From positions 1 to 64,000 of the forward strand of contig JAVBRB010000033.1 of NCBI GenBank assembly GCA_031548515.1: a stretch of DNA of 64,000 bases. Direction: 5' to 3'. Within the stretch, counting starts at the first letter, position 1, and the number at the start of each line of letters is the position of its first letter. The stretch comes from UBA940 sp031548515. Its GTDB lineage: Bacteria > Bacteroidota > Bacteroidia > Bacteroidales > Rikenellaceae. Shown here piece after piece: positions 47,123-53,956 of the stretch. A model generated the notes under the pieces. It was not told the origin of the DNA, searched no databases, and saw only the letters and a program-made list of their open reading frames with translations. Both the position numbers and the translations under genes were made by a program.

Positions 47123-48028
47123 TTACTCCATAGCCCACTGTGCCCTCAACAGATCGAGAGCTGCGGGAACGGTAACGCTGCGGTCGCCTTCGGAACCGCA
47201 TTCGAAACTGACATAACCCTGATAGTCCATCTCTTTCAATGCGCGGAAACCGTCGACATAATTATCCTTTTCCCCATCCTCGCCCGGCATGATGCGGCGG
47301 CCGCGGCTGGCGATATGGATGTGCTGCAGGTATTCGCCTCCGCTCCACAGTGCGCCGTAATCCGAAGTTTCCTCGGACATGTGCCAGAAATCGCCCATAC
47401 AGCGCACGCCTGCACACCTCGTGTCGCGTGCTATAGCCGCCGCATCGGCAACCTGACGCAGATAGAACGCTTCGCGGCGGTTGAGCGGTTCGAGGATGAC
47501 TGTGGTGCCGTGCTGCAGGGCATATTCGCCCAACAAGGCAAGCTGCTCGACCAGGAACTCGCGCGTCTCGATAGTGTGCGGCAAGCATGGTTTCTGGCCA
47601 TTGAAGGCCGGGACCATAATGACTCCGACAGAACCGAGTTCTCCAGCGGCAACGATTATTTCGCGCATTGTCGTATCAAACAAAGCCTTAACCGCAGGGT
47701 CTTCGGCAAGGATAAACCCGTCGAAGCCGGCGCAAATGGCGCTGATCTTTATGTTTCGTCCTTTCAATAGCCCCTGCAGTTCGCCTACACGGCCTGCAAG
47801 CCCCCTTCCTCCCGGCTCGAAGCCCACAACGCCGTGCGCCTCCATCCAGTCGAACTTTTCGGCAAGCGTTTCGCCGGGAGCCGTTCCTTCCTGAAACGAT
47901 ATCTTAAGCCCGGGAATTTTAGCGGTTTTCTTTTTGCCGTCAGCCGCAACGCAGCTCGCAAATCCGGGAACCGCAGCCAATGCCGCAGCACCCAGTATAG
48001 TGGTCTTTAAGAATTCTTTCCTGTTCAT
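47123..48028 (-). CDS. Exported sugar isomerase/epimerase-like TIM barrel protein
   Basis: Xylose-isomerase-like TIM barrel protein of 301 residues (AP_endonuc_2 type). Acidic and His metal-site residues of the fold are visible in VILEPLNRREAFYL, CMGDFWHM, HIHIASRGRR and SFECGSEGD. The N-terminus MNRKEFLKTTILGAAALAAV resembles a Tat signal with RK instead of RR, and FASC at 23-26 resembles a lipobox, so it may be a periplasmic lipoprotein. It lies 7 nt after the Gfo/Idh gene. Confidence 0.85.
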   Translation of the reverse strand: MNRKEFLKTTILGAAALAAVPGFASCVAADGKKKTAKIPGLKISFQEGTAPGETLAEKFDWMEAHGVVGFEPGGRGLAGRVGELQGLLKGRNIKISAICAGFDGFILAEDPAVKALFDTTMREIIVAAGELGSVGVIMVPAFNGQKPCLPHTIETREFLVEQLALLGEYALQHGTTVILEPLNRREAFYLRQVADAAAIARDTRCAGVRCMGDFWHMSEETSDYGALWSGGEYLQHIHIASRGRRIMPGEDGEKDNYVDGFRALKEMDYQGYVSFECGSEGDRSVTVPAALDLLRAQWAME

Positions 48029-48035
48029 ATCTTCA

Positions 48036-49427
48036 TTACTTGCCTGTGCCCGGAACGGGAACTTTGTATTTACTCATATCCATGTCCTCGAGTTTCGGGC
48101 TTTCCGGCACGAGGTTCATCGCCATAGCACTCGTTTCGTCCCACGACAGCGTCTTTCCGGTATAGGCCGCTTCACGTCCCATGATCCCCGCCAGCGTCGA
48201 CACGGCTGTTTCTTCGGCCTGATTGACGGGCTTGCCGCTGCGTATATGGCTGATCAGGTCAACGTGTTCGAGTACGTATGGATTATTCTGCGAATACTGC
48301 GCCTCGGCACCTTCACGGTCGAATTTCCACACAACATTGCCCTTCAGATCGGTAATATAGGGATCGTTGCCGCCGCCGTACCACACACCGCGCGTACCGT
48401 GGATGGTTTCGCTGACATTGTTGGAGCATCCGTCGATTTGGCGGCACATACTGTGCAGGTGGATTCCGTTTTCGAATTCGAAGTCGATACTGAAATTGTC
48501 GTAGCCGTCGCCCGTCACACGCCTCTGCCGGCTACCGACACCGGTAGCATTTATGGGCTTCAGGCCCGAGAACCATGTGAACACGTCGATGTTGTGTACG
48601 TGTTGCTCTATGATCTCATCTCCGCTGAGCCATGTCCAGTTGACCCAGTCTCGGATCATCCACTCCATGTCGGTCCATTCTTTCTGCTTGGTCCTGTACC
48701 ACAATTGGCCCTGGTTCCAGTAGACGTTGCCGCCGGTGATCTCGCCGATCGCACCATCCATTATCTTTTTATACGATTCAACGTACGAACGTTGGTGGTG
48801 GCGCTGCGTACCGGTGACGACGCTCAGGTTTTTGGCAGCGGCCTGGCGCGCAGTGGCCATGACCGAGCGGTAACCGTCGGTATCGACCGCAATCGGTTTT
48901 TCAAGGAAAGAGTGCACGCCTTTTTCAGTTGCGTATTTGAAATGCAGGGGACGGAATCCCGGAGGCGTAACCAACAGCACCACGTCGACGCCCGAGTCTA
49001 TCACGTTTTTATAAGAATCGAATCCCAGAAAACAGTTAGCATCGTCGACCGTTATATTGAAGTCGTTCTTCAGCCTGTTGCGGGCATCCTGCAGACGGTC
49101 CGGAAAAACGTCGCCCAAAGCCGTTATGGTCACACCGTTGGCCGCATTCAAAAAATCGGAGGCTGCTCCTATACCGCGCCCGCCGCATCCTACGAGGCCG
49201 GCCTTAAGCGGCTTGCCGTCGGGGGCCTTGTCGGGAAGTTCGGGTATGTAATATGTTCCAGGCTCTTTAAGTGGGCCTGCGCCGCCCTTGCGCGAACCGC
49301 CCTCGCCGCCCACGCACGACGCGAGTATTGAAGGTGCGGCAGCGGCAGCCGCGATCCCGAGTGCGGACATTTTCAGAAAATCCCTGCGGAGCATCCCGCC
49401 CTTTTTGCTCTCTTTTTCTTTTTTCAT
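48036..49427 (-). CDS. Tat-exported Gfo/Idh/MocA-family lipoprotein
   Basis: Oxidoreductase-fold protein of 463 residues. The N-terminus has the twin-arginine motif LRRDFLKMSALG and a lipobox ILASC, so it is probably a folded, cofactor-loaded periplasmic lipoprotein. NAD-site motif GLVGCGGRGIGAAS; conserved FLEKPIAVD, GTQRHHQ and EQHVHNIDVF. A dehydrogenase acting on sugar carbons or a GH109-like NAD-dependent glycosidase are both possible. It follows the cytochrome-SUMF1 gene after 27 nt. Confidence 0.88.
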   Translation of the reverse strand: MKKEKESKKGGMLRRDFLKMSALGIAAAAAAPSILASCVGGEGGSRKGGAGPLKEPGTYYIPELPDKAPDGKPLKAGLVGCGGRGIGAASDFLNAANGVTITALGDVFPDRLQDARNRLKNDFNITVDDANCFLGFDSYKNVIDSGVDVVLLVTPPGFRPLHFKYATEKGVHSFLEKPIAVDTDGYRSVMATARQAAAKNLSVVTGTQRHHQRSYVESYKKIMDGAIGEITGGNVYWNQGQLWYRTKQKEWTDMEWMIRDWVNWTWLSGDEIIEQHVHNIDVFTWFSGLKPINATGVGSRQRRVTGDGYDNFSIDFEFENGIHLHSMCRQIDGCSNNVSETIHGTRGVWYGGGNDPYITDLKGNVVWKFDREGAEAQYSQNNPYVLEHVDLISHIRSGKPVNQAEETAVSTLAGIMGREAAYTGKTLSWDETSAMAMNLVPESPKLEDMDMSKYKVPVPGTGK

Positions 49428-49454
49428 AACGGTATGTTTTTAAGTTTAGAATTT

Positions 49455-50990
49455 CTATCGCATCTCTTCAGGTACCGCACAGACAACACGGAAACCTATG
49501 GCTTTGATGTCGGAATACCACCATATACTCTTGGGCTGCTGGGGGTCGGTACGCAGCCAGCGGTCGTGCTGTGTCGGCGAACGCACAGCCGAACGGACTC
49601 CCGAAGCGTCGTCGGCGTATGTTCCGCCCCTCACGACGTGTTCGGTTCCGGAAGCAGGACCGCGTGGATCGACAACGCCGTCGGGCATCAGCGCGTAGGC
49701 GTCCTCGGCATACCAGTCGGAGGTATATTCCCACACATTTCCAAGCATATTCTTGAGGCCGAATTGGTTAGGCTTCACACGGACAGGCTCCTGCGTGCGG
49801 TTGCGGCTGTTGCGGTCGTATATGGCGTAAGTATTTATGACGGTGGTGTCGGCGCCGAAAATGCCGCGCAGGAAGCCCCGCGACGAGTATTTTTTAGGAC
49901 TGCCTTCGAAGAAGTAAGGCGTCTCTGTACCACCCCTCGCGGCGTATTCCCATTCGGCCTCGGTGGGCAGGCGGTAGGTTTTGCCCGTCTTTTTCGACAG
50001 CCATTGGCAGAAGGTTTCGGCCGAATAATATGTCATGGTGATGGCAGGACGCTGCCCGGCGCCCCAGCCCTGTTCGGGATTCCCGAACGGCGGGGTGGGT
50101 CCGCTGATTGCGTCGACCTCGGGATTGGAATTATGCTCAAAAATAACTTCCGGTGCGATGCGTCCCTCCGACATGGTTTCGGCATAGAACGCCCAGTACA
50201 TATCCCACGTGACTTCGGTTTCGGCCATGAAGAAGCGCGAAACCGACACGCTTTTCTGCGGGCCTTCGTTCTCATCGCGGAAAGGCTCCTTCGCCGGGCT
50301 TCCCATGGTGAAAGTGCCGCCGGGGACCGCTTTCATGGCGAACGAAACGCCCGTGCCCGGTATCCGCTCGGTAAAGTTCTCGAACGAAGTCACCGCGGCC
50401 GCTTCGGTGAATATTTCGCCTGCGGATTGCGGCTGCGGGATCCCTGTCATGCGGGCGTGTACATAGTCGGGATTGTAGTGCCCGACGTCCAGATGGCAGT
50501 CTATGCAGTTGAGGCCGAGTTTTTCGACGTTGTCCTCGTAATAAAGGTGGGCTATCACTCCGTCGTCGGATATGCCTGCGGGCAGAAGTTCGTGGTGGCA
50601 TTCCACGCACGACTCGTTGTAGACTATGCGGCGGGCGTGTTCGAGTTCTTTTTTGGCTTCCCAGTCGATTTTTTCCTTATTTTTGAAGAGGTACGACCAG
50701 ACGTCTTTCCCGCCGGTCTTCACTTTCGCGTGAACGTATTTAATAGATCCATTGGGCGGCAGGTGGCACTCTACGCACGACGTTTTGGTGCCGCTCGCGT
50801 TGTTGTAGTGCGATGAGAGGCGCCAGCTGTCCTCGGCGTGCGGATGGACATGGCAGGCCATGCAGGCCTCGTCTTTAGAGCTGTTGACCCAGGCGTAATT
50901 TAAGGCAATGGTAACGAGCGCTCCGGCCGCAATGCCGAGACATACGGCAAGAAGCGTTCTTTTCCAGCCTTTTAGTCGGGATTTTCCCAT
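49455..50990 (-). CDS. Four-haem NapC/NirT cytochrome fused to SUMF1 domain
   Basis: Unusual fusion of 511 residues. One N-terminal transmembrane anchor (about 10-31) is followed by four CxxCH haem sites (CMACH, CVECH, CVECH, CIDCH) within about 170 residues, as in NapC/NrfH quinol-linked cytochromes. A linker leads to a SUMF1/FGE-like domain (about 220-507; MKAVPGGTFTMGSP, RLPTEAEWEYAARGG, LGNVWEYTSDWY, VVRGGTY). The catalytic cysteines of formylglycine-generating enzymes are not seen in the C-terminal region, so another role such as ligand or partner binding is likely. The ATG giving MGKSRLKGWKR is preferred. Confidence 0.9.
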   Translation of the reverse strand: MGKSRLKGWKRTLLAVCLGIAAGALVTIALNYAWVNSSKDEACMACHVHPHAEDSWRLSSHYNNASGTKTSCVECHLPPNGSIKYVHAKVKTGGKDVWSYLFKNKEKIDWEAKKELEHARRIVYNESCVECHHELLPAGISDDGVIAHLYYEDNVEKLGLNCIDCHLDVGHYNPDYVHARMTGIPQPQSAGEIFTEAAAVTSFENFTERIPGTGVSFAMKAVPGGTFTMGSPAKEPFRDENEGPQKSVSVSRFFMAETEVTWDMYWAFYAETMSEGRIAPEVIFEHNSNPEVDAISGPTPPFGNPEQGWGAGQRPAITMTYYSAETFCQWLSKKTGKTYRLPTEAEWEYAARGGTETPYFFEGSPKKYSSRGFLRGIFGADTTVINTYAIYDRNSRNRTQEPVRVKPNQFGLKNMLGNVWEYTSDWYAEDAYALMPDGVVDPRGPASGTEHVVRGGTYADDASGVRSAVRSPTQHDRWLRTDPQQPKSIWWYSDIKAIGFRVVCAVPEEMR

Positions 50991-51035
50991 ACTTGCGAAG
51001 CAGGTTGTTTTTATTCCGGGGAGGGAGGTTGGAGA

Positions 51036-51067
51036 CAAAGATAAAAAAAACCGGGCGATAACCCAAA
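51036..51067 (-). promoter_or_regulatory. Promoter of the cytochrome-SUMF1 operon
   Basis: On the leftward strand TTTG (51064-51067) and TATCTTTG (51036-51043) are spaced by 20 nt, a full match. The -33 box lies in the loop of the upstream operon's terminator. Confidence 0.7.
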
Positions 51068-51090
51068 TTTATTTTTGAGTTACCGCCCGG
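51043..51090 (-). terminator. Terminator of the fimbrial operon
   Basis: The stem CCGGGCGGTAAC/GTTATCGCCCGG (one wobble pair) is followed by eight T on the leftward strand, 54 nt beyond the last fimbrial gene. Confidence 0.85.
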
Positions 51091-51144
51091 CACCGGGTTA
51101 GCAGGTTGAAGTCGAATGAAGCGGCCCGGCTGTCCTGTTATCGC

Positions 51145-53919
51145 CTATTCCGCCACGCAGCGGATCGGACTGGAGGCGTATATGCCTGCATTACTTGAGT
51201 AAGCCATTCCCATTCCATAGGTAAATTCCAAGGAATAGGCAGTGGTCGTACCGGCTTTTACAGATGTCAAATAACCGCCGTTGGTGCCCGCGCTGACGAG
51301 CGACGTACTACGGGTCCCGTTATAAGAGAAAAATATGGATGCGCAATAGCTTTCACTGGCAAAAATAGGATTATAAAACAATGTACCCATATAAGCTACC
51401 TGGCAGGTGTCGTCAGCAACCGTCGTTTTATCGGTTGCGGGAGAGTGGCTGCTGACGGTAATCTCCCGGCGGTCGAAGAATCCGTCGGCATAGTAACCTT
51501 TCACTGCGTTATTGCTATTATTCGTAGATGGATCGGCCATCAAGGACATACCGTGTTCCGACGTCGTATTCGCAGAGGTCCCGCTTCCCATAGGACGCCG
51601 GTAGCCCGTAGGGCAGGTTTCGTGTTTAGAGCTGTTCCATGCCCATGAAGAAATATTGTTAGTATTCCACGCAGCGACGCTTTTTATCGGATGCCAGGCA
51701 CGACGCTCGTAGCCGGCGACACTGTGCGCCCATTGGAACATGGCTCCGGCCTGGCTCGGATATTGGGTCCACGCGCCGCCGCGAAGGGCGAGCGATTTGT
51801 AATCATCGGCGTCGGTCAACGGATCGGACGACGGAGCCGTCAGGTTATATGGGATGAACTTTCTCGCATATGCGGCCGTGCGGTTGGCGAGCACGGTCCC
51901 GGCCGGAGTCGGATCGCCCGGACGCATCACGTAATCGGCCTCCTCTCCCTGGCGCAGCCATATCACGCGGTTGTAATGGTAGGATCTGCCCAAATGGGTG
52001 CCGAACGACACGACTATCTTCGCATAGCGCACGGGGTGGCCCGCAGTCCATGCCGGGTTCGAAGAATTCCAAACGGATTTCAAGCCTATGCGGAACTTTA
52101 TTTCACCGCCGTTGGCCACGGTGCCCGTTGCTAAAACGGCCGTACTGTTGACCTGGAACGATTCGGCGTCGCCCGGAGTGCTGCCGTATATCGTCGGATC
52201 GTCGCTGCCGCCCGCCAGGAACACTATATCGCCCTCGCTGAAGCCCTCGCCGTATGCGAGTACCTGGACGACCCATTTACCGGCATGTTCCTCATACGAT
52301 ATCGGAAGGGTTATAATGCGTTCGCCTGTCTGGGCGGCGCGCCAGAAAGCCCCGACATAGGTGATTATCCTTTTTTCATTGCCTTCGTCCGTGATCTCCG
52401 CCGGATCGACTGCGGGTGGGCCTCCGGCCTGCGTGACTTTCACTTTGGCCGTCAGGCGTCCTGCGATGAGGTGGACATAGGCCGCACGATCGTCGCCCGA
52501 ATTGGCGGAGAGGGCCGTGACCGTAAGGCCGGCTGAAAGGAGCGACGCCGCACCATCTTTCACGGCCGAAAGCCAGCCCGAACCCGAAAGGTATTCGATG
52601 CCGCCAGTTCCCTTGCTTGCATCGATCTGCCAGCCGTATGCATAGTTGGTGGTGACAGCCACGTTCGCCGCGGCGCCCGCGACTTTGTCGAACTCCGCGT
52701 CTCCGCCCGCGCCGAGGTAGTGCTGCCCGTTGAAGACAAAGTTCTTGATGCCGCTTTCGTCCACGACAAGGAGCGACGTCCGCAGGTTGTTCATGATGCC
52801 GAGCGAACGCAGCGCGTCGTCGAAAGCGGCGTAACCGATACCCCTGACCGCGCCTATGGTGAACACGTAGCGGTGGTTGCGGTAGACGGGCATGTATTTC
52901 ACCGTCGCGGGATTGAATCCCGCGTCGCCCGGCGCCTTGCCCGCCCCGTCCTTACCTTCGGTGAAGTCGGCCCGGTAGTAATATGTCTTGCCGCCGTAGG
53001 TCCCTTTCAGTATCAGGCACACGGCGTCGGTGTGGGTCGCGTTTCCTTCCACACCGGAAGCGGCCGCCGCCTCGTAGGTGTATATCTCGCCCGAGAGGCC
53101 GCCCGCGACATAAGTATAGGCCAATGCCTGGGCCTGCCCTGTCTTCTGCGAGCCGGACGGAACGGTCGGGACGGCCGGAAGCACGCCCGTGAGCGTTCCG
53201 TTCGAAGCGTTCCAGGCCGGGGCTGCATACCCCGAGGAGTTGCGGTTGACGAGGTAGACGTCCGACAGAGTGAAGCCCGCGGCGGCGTTGACCACGTCCA
53301 CGCGCGCCGCCATGCGCACCAGGTCCACGTTGTCTATCTTCATCCTGGCAGCGATGCCGGAAACGGCCTTTTCACCGTACATGGGAATGGGCGTATGGTC
53401 GGACGAGCTTGCGGCGTTCCATTTGCCCGCCGAGGTGTGTTTCAGGTTCGAGAGGATGTTCGTTTTAAGAGCCGTTCCCGCACCGCCCGCCGCAGCCACG
53501 GCGGCGTCGGTCTCATCGGAAGCGTTCGCCACCAGCACAACGCGCACGGCTGTCGCGTCGGTCGTCAGCCGTGCCGTGAACTTCACCAGATAACTGTCCG
53601 TCGAACTTGTGCTCTGGGTGAGGCTCTGACCTTTGGCGTGCTGGACGAGCACGTCGGGGGTTCCGGCCGGGGTTCCGGCCTTGAACACGAGCACGTCGAC
53701 GCTCTTCACCGCGGCCTCGCCGTTGCCGTCGGCGATAGAACGGGTGGCGTTGGGAACCTGCGAGGCCGGAATGCTGACGGATATGGTCACTCCGTCGTTG
53801 CCGCCGGTATCGGGGATGCAAGCGTCGTCGAAACGGTCGGTCATGCATCCGCCCAGCGCCAGCGCCGCCGCCAGTATGGGCAACGCGAACAATCCTTTCC
53901 TAAAAAATCGGTGTTTCAT
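51145..53919 (-). CDS. Fimbrial tip adhesin-like lipoprotein (distal gene)
   Basis: Large surface lipoprotein of 924 residues. Lipobox LGGC (Cys25); an Arg at 60 (VPNATRSIADG) lies where type V fimbrial subunits are cut by a trypsin-like protease after export. The N-terminal fimbrillin-like domain has VDVLVFKAG and RVVLVANASDE. The C-terminal part (about 680-924) resembles the FISUMP domain: ETCPTGYRRPMGSG, YYADGFFDRRE and terminal SSPIRCVAE. It is a paralogue of the preceding gene and the last in the operon. Confidence 0.82.
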   Translation of the reverse strand: MKHRFFRKGLFALPILAAALALGGCMTDRFDDACIPDTGGNDGVTISVSIPASQVPNATRSIADGNGEAAVKSVDVLVFKAGTPAGTPDVLVQHAKGQSLTQSTSSTDSYLVKFTARLTTDATAVRVVLVANASDETDAAVAAAGGAGTALKTNILSNLKHTSAGKWNAASSSDHTPIPMYGEKAVSGIAARMKIDNVDLVRMAARVDVVNAAAGFTLSDVYLVNRNSSGYAAPAWNASNGTLTGVLPAVPTVPSGSQKTGQAQALAYTYVAGGLSGEIYTYEAAAASGVEGNATHTDAVCLILKGTYGGKTYYYRADFTEGKDGAGKAPGDAGFNPATVKYMPVYRNHRYVFTIGAVRGIGYAAFDDALRSLGIMNNLRTSLLVVDESGIKNFVFNGQHYLGAGGDAEFDKVAGAAANVAVTTNYAYGWQIDASKGTGGIEYLSGSGWLSAVKDGAASLLSAGLTVTALSANSGDDRAAYVHLIAGRLTAKVKVTQAGGPPAVDPAEITDEGNEKRIITYVGAFWRAAQTGERIITLPISYEEHAGKWVVQVLAYGEGFSEGDIVFLAGGSDDPTIYGSTPGDAESFQVNSTAVLATGTVANGGEIKFRIGLKSVWNSSNPAWTAGHPVRYAKIVVSFGTHLGRSYHYNRVIWLRQGEEADYVMRPGDPTPAGTVLANRTAAYARKFIPYNLTAPSSDPLTDADDYKSLALRGGAWTQYPSQAGAMFQWAHSVAGYERRAWHPIKSVAAWNTNNISSWAWNSSKHETCPTGYRRPMGSGTSANTTSEHGMSLMADPSTNNSNNAVKGYYADGFFDRREITVSSHSPATDKTTVADDTCQVAYMGTLFYNPIFASESYCASIFFSYNGTRSTSLVSAGTNGGYLTSVKAGTTTAYSLEFTYGMGMAYSSNAGIYASSPIRCVAE

Positions 53920-53956
53920 ATCTTTTGTTTCTTTATTTACACTTTATTTATTCCGA

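Noticed and set aside
47934..49331. Long open frame opposite the Tat Gfo/Idh gene (465 codons)
   Set aside because: Antisense shadow; the leftward gene has motifs, a signal and a tight operon position.
49455..50330. SUMF1 domain as an active formylglycine-generating enzyme for a sulfatase
   Set aside because: The C-terminal catalytic cysteine pair is not present and no sulfatase gene is in the window.
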